In this document: positions 18,720 to 31,088 of the stretch, piece after piece
Layout: each line of letters begins with the position of its first letter
Position numbering within the stretch: the first letter of the stretch is position 1
Source: Fragilaria radians
Taxonomy: Eukaryota; Bacillariophyta; Fragilariophyceae; Fragilariales; Fragilariaceae
Length of the DNA: 64,000 nt
Assembly: GCA_900642245.1 (NCBI GenBank)
Contig: CAAAJI010000001.1
Coordinates: 1,021,742-1,085,741, forward strand
Direction of reading: 5' to 3'
Notes under the pieces: generated by a model
The model's database searches: none
Told to the model about the DNA's origin: nothing
The model's input: only the letters and a program-made list of their open reading frames with translations
Program-made: the position numbers and the translations under genes

Positions 18720-20183
18720 ATGGGTGGCAAAGCTGCAAAGGAACGTCGACGCGTTGAGAGATTAGGAAAATACGGTGAGTCCTCAAATAATGATAACAAT
18801 AAAAAAGGAGGACTATCGAAGCATAGAAAACCGATCGGCATGGGAAGAAATGCAACAAAAGTCTCCACTTCCAATGAAAGACACAGCCCCTCTCGCACCT
18901 TCACAAAAAAAGAAGGAAAAAAAATAGTTCCAAAATCTTTTGTCAAGGAATCATCCGTAGAATCAAGTAACGTCAAGGTAAGGGGAAAAACCTTCAAGAA
19001 GCCCAAGCATTTAAAACGAAAGCTGGATCAAGCCGAGGATGAGGCTACCAAAACTAAGCTTGCGATGGAACTTCAGAAATTAGAGGATAAGAAGAAAGGG
19101 AACTTGACCCATAAAGCAAAAAAACAAAAGCTAGAAGGTTATGATTCAAGGGAGAAAAAGAAAGAGAGAGATTTCGAACTATTAAGCCTTCCAAAAGAAT
19201 CTCAACAAAAGGACGAACAGACTTTTACCAAAACTGCCGCAATTCGTAAAGACGAAAGCATATTTCCTAAGGACATCATAATAGCCAAAGACCTCAATCT
19301 ACCTAGAGTCGAAGTGAGTCCGGATACAAAATGCGTTAAAAGCCCTGAAAAGGAGCTTACTCTGCATCCCCGGGAGGACAAAACGGAGAAAAACGTTGAA
19401 GATGAAGGAGGGAATGTTAACGACGGGAGCGACCGTTCGACTAGCAGCGATGATAGCATTTCTGTAGACTTAATGATTACAAAGCGTCAGCGAGGTCGTC
19501 GTAGGAAAGGACTTTTGGATACACAGAAGCGGATTGAATCAAATCGCGAAGCGACGAAGCAAATCGACCAAGAGGGTGTGCCTACTCCAGAGGATCAACA
19601 AAAGGAAAATCGTCGTTGTCTTGGAAGGAAACCAATTACTGAATTCGTACTAGGTCATCGTTATCCAGGAAAAGTGGTCTACATCAAACCATTTGGAGTG
19701 TTCATTGACATCAATTGCCATTCTGAAGTCTTTTGTCATGTATCACGGGTACAAGATGACTTTGTGAAAACACCCGATGAAATTCTCAAGATAGGTGACG
19801 ACGTGAATCCCAGAGTGGTAGAAATTGACCGAAGGAAGAAACGAATCACGGTGAGTTTGCAGTCAGATAAGCGAATTGCAGACGAACGCGCATCTTTGGA
19901 AGCTCATGCCGAGCGGAAATTTAAGCGCGACAAGAGTAGGAAACGAAAACCAGTTATGGCTCCACTCATTGACGTGCAAGCGATTGATGAAAATACCAAT
20001 GATCAAGAGCCAAGCTTGGAGGAAGAGATCGGAAATACCTTGGTAGATGATGAAGGCAATTTTCTCAAGAGCGAAGCTGAGATGTCGCCGTCAGAATTAA
20101 AACGAGCAAGGAAACTGGCTAGGCGGGCACAACGACGTATACAGCAACGCAATAGCGAAGTTACTTCTAATGATAATAATTAA
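18720..20183 (+). CDS. Basic protein with single S1 RNA-binding domain
   Basis: A 487-aa intronless protein. Residues 1-300 are very rich in Lys, Arg and Glu and low-complexity, with several Lys runs that could act as nuclear or nucleolar signals ('KHRKPIGMGR', 'RQRGRRRKG'). Residues about 309-384 form an S1 OB-fold: 'GHRYPGKVVYIKPFGVFIDINCHSEVF', a Val-Ser-Arg, 'IGDDVNPRVVEIDRRKKRITVSL'. The remaining 100 residues are charged and end in an Arg-rich helix. S1 domains bind single-stranded RNA; the composition suggests a nucleolar RNA-processing or ribosome-associated factor, which is inference. I do not recognise a named orthologue. The stop codon is 3 bp from that of the convergent Mcm10 gene. 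Confidence 0.75.
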   Translation: MGGKAAKERRRVERLGKYGESSNNDNNKKGGLSKHRKPIGMGRNATKVSTSNERHSPSRTFTKKEGKKIVPKSFVKESSVESSNVKVRGKTFKKPKHLKRKLDQAEDEATKTKLAMELQKLEDKKKGNLTHKAKKQKLEGYDSREKKKERDFELLSLPKESQQKDEQTFTKTAAIRKDESIFPKDIIIAKDLNLPRVEVSPDTKCVKSPEKELTLHPREDKTEKNVEDEGGNVNDGSDRSTSSDDSISVDLMITKRQRGRRRKGLLDTQKRIESNREATKQIDQEGVPTPEDQQKENRRCLGRKPITEFVLGHRYPGKVVYIKPFGVFIDINCHSEVFCHVSRVQDDFVKTPDEILKIGDDVNPRVVEIDRRKKRITVSLQSDKRIADERASLEAHAERKFKRDKSRKRKPVMAPLIDVQAIDENTNDQEPSLEEEIGNTLVDDEGNFLKSEAEMSPSELKRARKLARRAQRRIQQRNSEVTSNDNN

Positions 20184-20186
20184 AAA

Positions 20187-22010
20187 CTACCTTTGAATGA
20201 ACGTAGTCCACTCGACTCCAGCTCCCAATCGGATTCCTCCATCCTCGACAGCCTTTCCTTGCAATTGCAAACGCTGTTCTGTCAGGGTTTTGCTTTCCTC
20301 TATGCGTCTTTGACATTTCACGGCATGCCCCAATCGTCTACACATTTTCGGTTCGATACCACTAGTACGCGAGCACGTGACGCAGATCCACTCGCGTCGC
20401 ACTTTAGTGGTCAATGTGGTGTCCGTTTTGGCCTGGCATGGACGCTTTTTGCCCTCACGTTCTTCTGCTTTTTCAAGTTCCACCAATTTATTTCTACTCA
20501 GTGCATACGCATCGGCCATGACTTCTACCTCGAAGCGGCTCTTCGCACTCAAGACTTTTTGAATATCGATATCGAGAAGGTTCCCCAGTACACTACTCTG
20601 GGGTTTGGAACCTTCCCTTGATTTAGGTGCGATTACTGTTGATAGATGCGATGGTGTAGATCTTGAACTAATCGTCGAATGGAGATGTCTCTGGCGTTCC
20701 AAAATTTCCTCTTCGATATCCTTTCTGTCAACTGCGAATAAAGGAATAGACTGTCGAACGGAAGGAATATTCGATGCTGCAAAAATAGGATTTGCCTTTG
20801 GAACGATTACGCTTCCATTCAACCCACTCACTCCAGAGTGATTAACAGCACGACGATTTGAAAGAGCTTTTTGAGGTTGCTTCAGAAAATTTCGAGCTTT
20901 AACTCCTTGGTTTCCTTGCACAGGCAATGCCGTGCTTTCCTTAACCGACGATTTAACTCTGTTATATGGATTCTTACGAGGGGGGCTTTCAATCCTTGTC
21001 AATACCATTTGCCCCTTGATCATTGACTTTGGTGCCTTGTTCAAAAATGGATTTTTCACTATTTGGTTAACTTCCTTACAAGTATGCGAAATAATATTGT
21101 TCTGTAATATCATTGAATGATCAGTGGTTTTAAGGGGTAAGTTTTCCTTAAGTTTCTGCAGAAACGTTTTTTCATTCTTTGTGCTAGAAAAATGCGATAA
21201 CTTTCCTTGTGAACGATGCTTGTCACAAAAGGGACCATTACGAGTATCAACGTGCTGCTTACAGGCACACTCAGTCAATCGACCATCTTGACGTTTGAAT
21301 TTGGTTACTCCTTTACATAACCCGAAGTCCCTGGCTGTCGCAACCAAAAGTAATTGTCTTTGATCTGAAACAGAAAATGAAATCACATTATCTTTGGCTG
21401 AATGATTCGGATTATGAGGAATGAAGCTCGGATCGATCAATCCTATCACCATGCCAGGCAAACAGGAGTTATTGTACTTTCCGTAGACATCTCCGAATAG
21501 AAACACAGTCACAATAGGACCAGTTACAAGGTTTCCAATCTCTATGATAGAAAATGCTCTCCCCGTTTTCGAGATTCTAGTGCCAGTATTCGTAAAGACA
21601 ATGCCAATAGTCAATAGATTTGTTCTTCCGGTCAAATTAGCTATATCTGCCACAGGTGATGGATCTTGAAGTATTTGATTCAACTGTCCCGTAGTCATTG
21701 ACACCAAGGCTGATGGTGAATGATATGGACTTGTCGATAGAAGATCCATGAGATCAATGCTTCCGATTTTTCTATTAAGCATGCGGATAGAAAGCTTTGC
21801 GTCGACTGCATTTTCTACTCCTGAAGGAGACGCTTGATTGATTTTTGATGTCACGCTTGAGCCAACGATCACATCCTTGACAATCTTTGGTTTTTCTTTA
21901 ACATTAAAAAGAGGGATGGAAATTAAATTTTCCGAAGATCTCTTCACAGTTTCGTCTTTATCTTTTTCACATGCATGATTCTCAATTAAAGCGAGAAGAT
22001 CTTCCATCAT
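20187..22010 (-). CDS. MCM10: Mcm10 replication initiation factor
   Basis: A 607-aa intronless protein. Residues about 100-225 form the OB-fold ('LLTIGIVFTNTGTRISKTG', 'IVTVFLFGDVYGKY', 'PGMVIGLIDPSF'). They are followed by the diagnostic CCCH zinc motif: Cys232, a 'QDGRLTEC' block with Cys248, then 'VDTRNGPFCDKH' with Cys262 and His265. The middle is a disordered Ser/Pro/Lys linker. The C-terminus (about 530-607) has a second Cys cluster ('WICVTCSRT' and 'CRRLGHAVKCQRR') like the C-terminal zinc region of animal Mcm10, then a conserved-looking 'GIRLGAGVEW'. Mcm10 binds Mcm2-7 and DNA and is needed to activate the CMG helicase. It is convergent and nearly overlapping with the S1-domain gene. 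The start is the first of two adjacent Met codons. Confidence 0.88.
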   Translation of the reverse strand: MMEDLLALIENHACEKDKDETVKRSSENLISIPLFNVKEKPKIVKDVIVGSSVTSKINQASPSGVENAVDAKLSIRMLNRKIGSIDLMDLLSTSPYHSPSALVSMTTGQLNQILQDPSPVADIANLTGRTNLLTIGIVFTNTGTRISKTGRAFSIIEIGNLVTGPIVTVFLFGDVYGKYNNSCLPGMVIGLIDPSFIPHNPNHSAKDNVISFSVSDQRQLLLVATARDFGLCKGVTKFKRQDGRLTECACKQHVDTRNGPFCDKHRSQGKLSHFSSTKNEKTFLQKLKENLPLKTTDHSMILQNNIISHTCKEVNQIVKNPFLNKAPKSMIKGQMVLTRIESPPRKNPYNRVKSSVKESTALPVQGNQGVKARNFLKQPQKALSNRRAVNHSGVSGLNGSVIVPKANPIFAASNIPSVRQSIPLFAVDRKDIEEEILERQRHLHSTISSRSTPSHLSTVIAPKSREGSKPQSSVLGNLLDIDIQKVLSAKSRFEVEVMADAYALSRNKLVELEKAEEREGKKRPCQAKTDTTLTTKVRREWICVTCSRTSGIEPKMCRRLGHAVKCQRRIEESKTLTEQRLQLQGKAVEDGGIRLGAGVEWTTFIQR

Positions 22011-23523
22011 TAAAGTCTAATGGATTCATTTTAAAAAACAACAGTTTAGGCCGAAAAAATGGCGCGCATATATTTATATTTCCTTAATCGTAACCTTTCA
22101 CCCACGGAACTCAACCTACTGTGAAGTCTACGATAGCCTTAAATGAAATTTATTGCTGCTCATCTAGTTAAACGACAAAAAAACATACTGATATCCTTAG
22201 TCTTGTCCTCCTTAAGATCTTTTAATATCATTGAATTTTCTCTTATTTCAAAGGCACTGTTGCTGCTGCTCTCTTTCTGATAAACGATAAATTCATGTTG
22301 TCTGCATTCCAAGCCTTGAAAGCTATTCGCTAGGATGACTTCTCAATCTTGTAGCCTTATCAAGGAAAATAAAACGTATCCTAACGTCTTTTCATTCAAA
22401 AGTATGAGAAACAATCTTGATGAAAATCTTGCAAATAAATCATATGGAGTGTAAAATTATAAAGTTAATGGTAAGCTTCATCATAGAATTGATAATTTGA
22501 GGCTAAAGATGAAAATAGCCGATGTGGAGAGATACATCCATCATATGAAAAAACCGTTGTACTCGTCACCGTTGCCTTAAGTTGCTCCTGATTTGGAAAA
22601 CGGGATTTTTTCACATGCGCACTAAGACATAAAATGTGTTGATCTTTGAATATTTTTGGAAACGCTATTGCATAGTACAGTTTGCGGACTTAACATCTCA
22701 AACTAAATTTTACAGGAATCTTATGTATATTAGCACTCTTTTTACTTTTGATTAAAGTGATTATAAGACACAGTTAATCACTCGAAGTTTGCAAAATCGT
22801 TTATCAGGTCTTTAATATCACAATGACATATTCTATTCTATCTGAGAATATTTTCAATAATGATTTGTTTCAAAGTATGTATATTGCAATAAATTATTTA
22901 TCACGAACTCTTTAATGAGAGTTTTCATCGATTCAATAAATTGTTATCAACTTCAAGATTAGGTATAAGTGAAGCACAGCCTCCATCCATGTATTTTCTC
23001 CCACTGTTACAAGTTTTACCGCTTCATTATAAAGCCTTTGTAATTCTTCAATCTAGTATCAAATTGTTAATGCCATTTTCTCTTTATATATATATTTCAG
23101 TTTCATGCAATTTCTGGATTATTGATAGTATAGTTAGCTTTATCTTTTTATCTGGTTTAACTTGTTAATCATACTTAACTGTTTTCGCTTTCGGTTCAAA
23201 TCATCCCATGTAAATTACTTTTATGTCCCATTAGGCTGCATAATCAATTTCTCAATTTTCGACCATATCGTTGAGTTCAGAAGTTGTTCCTCAATTGATT
23301 TTCAAGTAATTATGTAATACTTTGTGATCATTCATAATCTTGTGACTTGTATTGAGTGAGGTCGTCAAAGTCAAAGTCAAAGTTGTGGAACAGTAGCCGC
23401 TCGTGGATGAAGGCTTGTATATACTGTCACTTGATAAAACCTGTACTAAGATTTTTTAGTGGATAGACAACGAGTACTTCGACAGCACTAAATATCGGCT
23501 TATTTAAACCACATTTAATTGCC
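22011..23523. other. Divergent intergenic region
   Basis: About 1.5 kb between the Mcm10 start (-) and the nucleoporin start (+). AT-rich with no supported gene; a short GTCAAA triple repeat lies at 23364-23381. Confidence 0.5.
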
Positions 23524-26500
23524 ATGGCATTTAGCTTCGGAACGTCGAATCCCTCATTTCCAGTTGGATCAGCCGCTGCAAATGCTGTTGTCGCAGGTCT
23601 TTCAACGAATAATGAATTACCTGGGGCAAGGAAAATAGAAAGTACTAATTCGACTGTGGCCCTTGTCCACGCAGCTCCGAGCAATGGTGTAACGTTGACT
23701 GACGCCGATGGAAACATCCACGTTCCAGATTTCGTTGATATTTTTCCCTATCACAATCTTCTGATTAAAGTTAGGGATTTATATTCGAAGATGTCAGCAT
23801 CAGGCAGAGACGCGAAATTTGCAGTACAAGAGCTACTTCAGATAACCAGCTCGACGGTATTTCTTTCAAATCCACCTCCGCCTGTCTTTGTTGCACCGGA
23901 TATGTCCATTAGGCAAAGGCTTCAAGGAAATCCACATGTATCTCTGAGGCAGAACGTGGCAGCTTTGACGCCACAGATGCTTCTAGAAGTCTTCGCAATC
24001 TCCGATGCCCTTTACATTTCTGAGCAGAGTGCATTGTCCATCTATGCACAAGTATCGCAGCCTGAAGTCAGATATTACTTGGGGGATTCTGGAAAAGATT
24101 CTACGTTGATGCATGATATCCCCGCAGCAGCTTCTGCGCTTTTTTTTCAACAACGTCTCGCTTTATGGAAGATCATACTCATTCTCACTCAAAGCCGCTT
24201 GGAAAATAAAAATGTAGAAGCTACTGATGTTCTTTTGAATAGCAACTTAATTCTGAACATCGTCCGTACATTTCGCTTCATTAATCAGCTTGTGCTACAA
24301 GAACAGTCAAGAATAAATCAGTGCACGTTGAGCAGTCCTGGTGAGGCACAACCAAATGGGAAAGACGAATATCAGTGGCTCCACCATTTATATCAAGAAC
24401 AAAATATGGCATCTCAATGTTTATTTTATTTGGCATATTCTACACAACTAACGACAGATGAAGTTGCATCTCTTTTGGATTTGATCAGGGACATAACAAA
24501 TGAGGCCTTGCCTGTGTTGGACCCTATTCTTGACGTTCCCGATCCCTATCATTATCACCATACAGTTGCAACTCCTCAATGGGGTCCATTTACTCAATCT
24601 CTTCCACCACCCACAGATAAGACACTTTGGGAGTGGGAGGACGAGCTAGTGCAGACGGTATGGAAGAAATACGAAGCACCTGTTTTACAGTACACCTCAA
24701 TCCTTGTTATGTCTGTAATTAGCGCTATGGATACCCAGCAATACTTATTAGATCGACAGACTCATAATTTTCATAGCTTTGGAGTGGTACGTAAATAAAC
24801 TGTCAATGTCAAATTCTTATACATTTCATTTCCATCTGACACAAACGACCTATAAATCTTTGTTAGGGTAACAGTCTATTTCGCTCCCTCGAAGCTACTG
24901 GGACATTTGATAGCATAAAGCTTATTCATGAGCGACTTGACGTATCAGCTGCAGCCCACTGGAAGCGTCAAGATATTTGGGGAGTGTTGACTGCGTCCTA
25001 CGCAATTGCGATACTGCCCATTTCTTCACTTCTCGCGTCACCAAGGGCCACATCAAGCTCATCCACAATCAAGAGAACATGGAAAGCGTGCCTTACAGCG
25101 CCAAGCGATTACAAATCCTTTGCATTTGTTCGTTTGTCTCTTCTTCCCGCTTTGAAGAATTATGGAACAAAGATCGATCGTTGTGAACTAACTCAGTTTC
25201 TTATATCTGTTTTGGCTGATTTTATGTCAAGTTATATGGATGTTGTATGCACTTGCAATGCCATCCCATTTTCGCGCAGCAAATGGGAAGAAAACGAAAC
25301 GAAACGACTTGCAATTGCCCGTGAAGACCAAGAACGAAATCGGTCTTTTTATCAAACTTACGGCGGGGGATACGACGAAAAAGATATACCTGAACAAGTC
25401 GATCTCATGAAACGGCCGGACTGTATCGATGATATTGTAGCCGTAGCAATCGAGATCTGTTCCCAAGGCCCTGACTACACACTAAAGTTTTGGGCATCAG
25501 AAGAGTTCATTGACAACCATGGATCCAAGAAATCACGTTTTGTACCAAGTCGGGGCCTCAAAACTTTAGAAGTTTTACAAGACAAAGATCGTTCACTGAC
25601 TCCGATTTACGTCTCCCTTTTGGCAGTTCTTGCTTCTGTGAAGCCGTCGATTATATTTGACCTAGTAAACGGGAAAGATCCTAATTTTAAGGTCAGTTTC
25701 GATTGGACAACCATCTTTGAAACTTTACGTTGGTACGTCCGGCAAATGAGCGACGGCTTTAGTGGGGAGGCAGCAAGCAACTCAAAGTTTGAGGATCAAT
25801 ATCGACCATCTAATGGATATTACTATGGGTCTGAGGATGACAATTTAATGGAGGATGCTGCTTCGAACCTTACCACTTTGAATCCTAAAACATCCAACTC
25901 AAGGCTAGATGAACTAAGGGAAGTTAATATGTCAATTGTGCTCTCCCATCTTGCTCTGATTACTAAGGTCGCAACAAACTATGCCACTGGAAGAGTGTTC
26001 CTAGTCAACATGAACCTTTCAATACAAGGCAATCAAAGGGACGAAGAAGGCGATTCAGTTCTAATTGTTTTATTCTCCCTTGCTATTGCGCCTCTCACTC
26101 CTCGAGTTCGAGGTGCTGTTCTAGCCACATTAGCTGCTTTGCTCAAGATTGATGGGACTAATGAAGAGGAAAGAATCCTGATATGTAAGCTGGCACGCAA
26201 TGCCTGGGATTTATTAGAGCTGAGTCAGATAGTACCTGTCTTCATGTTGGATCAATATCAGAGCAAAAACACTGAAGGATTGACCCAAACGATGACTTTT
26301 CCACCAAGTTCTCTATCTTTGGTGAGTTAATAAATTTATGTTTATGATTAATAAGGCCCATCAACTCACACTTTCTCAGATTAGCTCAGGAGCACTCAAA
26401 TCATGGTTACCTGCTGATCCCAAGTACGGTATCATTTTCGAAATGGAACACATTGAGAGTCGTGATGGTAGTTACCCAGCCACGGAGGGACTCCTTCAAT

Positions 26501-29500
26501 TGCTTACTTCGCTAGTATCCAGCATTGGGTGCCCTTCTGATCTTGGCGAAGCCTCTGAACAGCTTAAGCCTGGACGTCTACGCCCTGGAGCCACAGCGTA
26601 TATCGAATACATATTGTATTTCGTGATTCCAAGGGCAACAAGGTCTGGAATGTCAACTGACCCACTTCCATTCAAAACAAATGCAGACTTCTTCAGACTT
26701 TTGACTCTATCCTTTGGAGTTGTTCAAGCAGTTTTGTCACGCTACGCAATACCTACTTCATTCCAATGCAAAGGCTCCCAAGACCTGTTGAATCATGAAG
26801 CAAAACTACGCACCAACATTGAAGGCTTATCGACATTTCCTCTTCTCTTGAATAATCTCATCAAGACAGCATCTGAAAATGAAACTCGTTATTGCGCACT
26901 TGACTTTGACAAGCAGCAAACATTAGTTTCTTCTGTAAATAATGTAGCGAAATCGGCAGCATCTCTCCCACGGGTAAAGTCGCCGGGTTTTACAATCCTG
27001 GCCGATATCTTATCTCTTGTAGATACTGATCTTTGGTCGTCGATCCTGTTAGTCCTCTCACACAGTGGAGGATCTGAAGGGATTCGAAGTATGTGTGCAA
27101 AGAAAGACTACGAGTACGGCGTTACGTGGGCTTTATTCGTGGACACTCCGCCAACTTTACACTCTGCTAAACTAAAGCACAACAATGGCGGATCACTTGT
27201 GAAGCAATCGTTACTCCGGCCATTGCTTCCACCACTTGATGTGAGTTTGAGCAATAACTGGTCGATGGATGTGGTTCATTGGAGGACTCAGAGTGTCGCA
27301 CTTTCGTTACAAATTCTAGTTATTGCTGCAGCCAAGGAATATGAATTCATTCAGGCTGTAGGCGGAGTGGCGACTACCATCACTGCGTTACAATTTAAAC
27401 CGCGCATAAATATAGTTCAGAGAAAGGAAATGAATTTGACGAATGTGAGGAACGCCATAATTCATCAAGTTTCACCGCAGCGTTTACCTTTGGTAACGCA
27501 ATATATTGCTTTGTCAAGTGCCGATGATGCCATAGATAGTGAGATTTCAAGCTTGTCTTTAGCCCTACTTTGCTATTCTATGACTGGGGTATCTAATGCA
27601 GCCCTGTTGACTGCACTTAATCTCCAGTCTGAAAATGGTCGTCTTAAGTTTGTCAGTTGTTTGGCTGAAAGGCTCATGATATCGAGCAAGCGAACGCAAT
27701 GTTCACTAGATGCCTGTATAGTTCGAACCTTGCTTTATCTTATGAATTCAGATCTTTCTCATGTACTGCTTGGCTTGCCGACTACCTCTATCCATGGGTT
27801 TGAACAAATGAGGCTGCTTTCTGCGCCTCACCATAATCGTCATCTTGATTGCTTTACAGTCTTACTTGACAGGCTTGCTGATGACGATTTTCTTACCGGT
27901 CCATCTTCAGCTGAGTTTGCGGCTGCTGGCTTCAGAATCATCTTTAAATTAGTATCAACATTTGAGCATCACCCCTTGAGCAAAAAGAAAGCTGAGCACT
28001 TGGCGTTGAGAATGAAAGCAAGAGACTTTTTTGATGTAACTGCTTTGCAACTTTTTGCAAGACGAGAATCTGGGCCTTCTCTTCTAGAAGCTGTGGCATG
28101 CAACGGTGAATGTCGTTTGTCCCATGAAAGTATGAATCTAATGCATGGTGCTTCCTGGTTTCTTAAGGCTCTGGCTGCTCATTTCTTGTATCTCACTCAA
28201 GTGTTCGGAGGAGATTCACTTTCCTCGTCAAACCAGCGTTTGCTGAATCATCTTCTTGATAAAGAATATCATCTCATTGTCAATGCAATTAATTGTGTAC
28301 CTCTCGCTTGCGAGAGCAAGAACTTGAGCTTCCCGCGACTATTGCTTCCGTTACAAAGCGTTGTTGAGTCTTGCTTATATCCAATCGATAATGGCGGGAC
28401 TAGTAGGTACATGATTTTAGATGTGAAGGCTTTGAGTACAAATATGAAAAATATTCCCAGCTCCGATGATGGTTTAGTTTCAATTGCTTTAGCCTGGGCT
28501 GAAGATTGGAATAGCTATGTACGACGAGAGTACACTGGATATTTTCTTTCTTTTTCCATTTCTTTATTGATAGAAGCCACACTGGACTTCTCGCATCGCA
28601 CAGTTGAGTCTGGAATATTGTGTAGCGTTGAAACTTCACAGGAGTTGAGATTGAAACAAGATTTTAGTATCCTGTTCTTGCTAGATCAAATGACGGAAAA
28701 ATTGTTTTTTGATGTTGATAAAGAGGTGGGATGTATGTCCGATCATTTGATGCGATCAGTCTCTATTTGCCTTTGCAACGAAGTGCTACTTTTGATCGAT
28801 CGGATGCTGGGAAAGAGGATTGAATCGTCTTACCTTACCAACTTCATTGATCGCATTGGTATCGCAACTTTATCCTCACTGAAAATGTCTCAAACAGGTG
28901 TCGCATTAACTCTTGAAGATGAGGAACGTTCGATTCTCCTTGGATTTTCTTTCATTAAACTATGCGAAGCAGCTAATCTGGAATTTTCAGATAATACGAG
29001 AAAGCTAATCTGTACAGTAGCTGCCTCGTTCGCAGAATTAAGCTCTAGATCAATTATGAAAAGCAAAACGGGCCCCGAAGCAAAGCTTACTATGACTTTT
29101 CGTTCAATTTTTTCATCGCTTATGATCATGCTGGACAATGAAGAAACTACCCCTGTAAATCCAGTTTTGATTTCATTGAAATTTACTGGTGTTTTCAAAG
29201 AAGAAAAGAAAAGCCCGATATCGGGAATTCTGCATTGTCTTTCCGAACTTGATAAAAATGCTTGTTTCCTCGTTGAGAAGATAGCTTGTGTTAAAGGTGG
29301 TGCGAATCTTCTGCTTGAAGTGGGGATCATGAACACTCTAGACGCGACAATAGCCGCATTAGGACAGCTTGAACCATCGGAAGATATTAATCTGATTGAT
29401 AATGAGAAGATATCTTTCTTGACACAGCTTTACTCTCTGTTCAGAACAATTTTAGCGTCGGAATCACTTTCACGCAACCAAACAGAGGTACTGCGTGAAA

Positions 29501-30474
29501 AAGTCCGAGATACCGTATTATCTTTTTCTGCCATTTTCATTCCATTGTGTGAAGCTTTCCCATCGTATGGAGATGTCTGGTTAGAGTTCGTACAAACTCT
29601 AGCCTTTGCTTTGAAGCGACAAGAAATCAATCAATGGGATTCTTTCCTTCGGAAATCGCAGACTAGTCAGTATGGTGAACCTGCGTTACCCGTGAACAGC
29701 AGCTCGTTGATATCCTGCATGATCAAGTTGACTTTGCATCTAATGGAGCATCCCTTTCCTGATCGATTCCAAAGGAATCTTTTGCCTCATCGACTTCGAT
29801 CTGAAGTAGTACAGCACAATTGGTGGGATGCTGTAGAGCATGAACATCATTTGAAGCCATTTGAGGGAGATATTGAATTGCGTAACCCTCCAACAGAATC
29901 AAGATCGGCATGGTCAAATAAAACAATCGGAGTCGTCGAAAAGGCTTGGACACTCAGGAAGTACGAAGCGTGTCTAGCTGCAGGTCGCGTCATCGACGCT
30001 TCTTTGACGGTAATTTTCGAACTCGCAAGGGAAGGTGTTGCAGTTGCAAGGAAAATAGATTTTTCTTCGCTCGCTAGAGGTCTATGCAGGTTGAGTGATT
30101 CTTTACAAGGGATAACAAAACGGCTCACTGAATCAACATCATTTCTGGATACTTCATTGTGGAAAGACATCACTGTGGAAAAGAAGTGTCTTGAAGATAT
30201 TTCCCTTGTTCACGGACAATGCTGCGAGAAGCTTTTACTCCTTTTTGAAATACTGTTCGATCTGCATACGGAGTTTCATGACGATTCTCCCGCAATGTCG
30301 AAGCATGTGCTTGAATTTAATCCAAAGGCATATGCAGAAATCACACAAATTGTTCTGCAGTATACCAACATAGAGAATTCAGGGATTTCTGTAGGCTCGT
30401 CAGAACAATCAGACTTTTCAATTAAAGTTGCCAGAAGGCTGCAAGAAAAAGCTTTGAAAATAGTTAATTCTTAA
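23524..30474 (+). CDS. NUP205: Nucleoporin Nup205/Nup192 family (3 exons)
   Basis: Exons are 23524-24786, 24867-26321 and 26380-30474, all joined between codons; introns are 80 and 58 nt with GT-AG ends. The product is 2270 aa, similar to or slightly longer than animal Nup205 (about 2000 aa). The N-terminus 'MAFSFGTSNP' is followed by an all-helical protein of Leu-rich repeats without enzymatic motifs. Family-like segments are 'LAYSTQLTTDEV', 'LWEWEDELV' near the end of exon 1 and 'IFEMEHIESRDGSYPATEGLLQLLTSLV' at the start of exon 3, the last being the most recognisable. Nup205/192 is a large scaffold of the inner ring of the nuclear pore complex. I chose the second-intron acceptor at 26379 (pyrimidine-rich, CTTTCTCAG) over one at 26355, which would leave a 34-nt intron. 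Confidence 0.82.
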
Positions 30475-30941
30475 CTTTATTTCCAACTTTTTCTATCTTT
30501 ACTTTCTAGAATTGTTCCAAAAGTCAATGCAACATCGATATCAGATTTAACTTCGTATTACCCTTGAACATAAAGTTGATGCTCTATCAAGGAAAGAATT
30601 TGGATAATAAAAAGAATAATTGTATATTGAAATGTATGCTGCCAAACATCTGATTGACAGGTCACCGTAAAATCACGTCACACTGCAATGGGCTACAAGA
30701 TAATCCAATTACAAATGAAAGGAAGATAGAAGCTTAATTTTCGCTATGCCTTCATTGAGCATGGTGATCAGAACATTAATTGACCAATCTGAAATAAATG
30801 TCATACTTATGCCTTACAGGTTCATTCACCTGCTGCTGTGTGCAAGCCTTACCTTCTATTTGTTTGTGTCCAAGGTATAGATGGCTGACAAGATGAATGA
30901 TTGTGCGGTAAACAAACAGAGCACATCAGGTTTGAATTTTT
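30475..30941. other. Intergenic, nucleoporin 3' flank
   Basis: Downstream flank of the nucleoporin gene; no gene seen. Confidence 0.5.
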
Positions 30942-31088
30942 ATGGATCCTGGCCACCCAATTCCAAGTATTCTTTCACAATTCAGCATCTACAAGGATGA
31001 ATGCCTTGAGGAATGGATCTTTCATTTGAAATCTTTTCTTGAGATTGAGAACGTGTTGCCACTTAAGGAAGCTACTGACAAAGAGTAA
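30942..31088 (+). pseudogene. Possible retrotransposon gag fragment
   Basis: A 48-codon frame from an ATG, reading 'ILSQFSIYKDECLEEWIFHL' and continuing into a 'KSFLEIENV' block. This resembles the capsid start of Ty3/gypsy Gag, which has a conserved 'eeWl.....f...nv'. The frame ends at a TAA and nothing beyond is convincing, so this is at most a decayed piece. Confidence 0.3.

Noticed and set aside
20193..21120. Plus-strand open frames opposite Mcm10, up to 142 codons
   Set aside because: They are antisense to conserved Mcm10 coding sequence and have no recognisable motif.
26338..26379. Third nucleoporin exon starting at an internal ATG (separate gene)
   Set aside because: The region has consensus donor and acceptor sites in matching phase, and the preceding and following sequences both belong to the same large helical nucleoporin.
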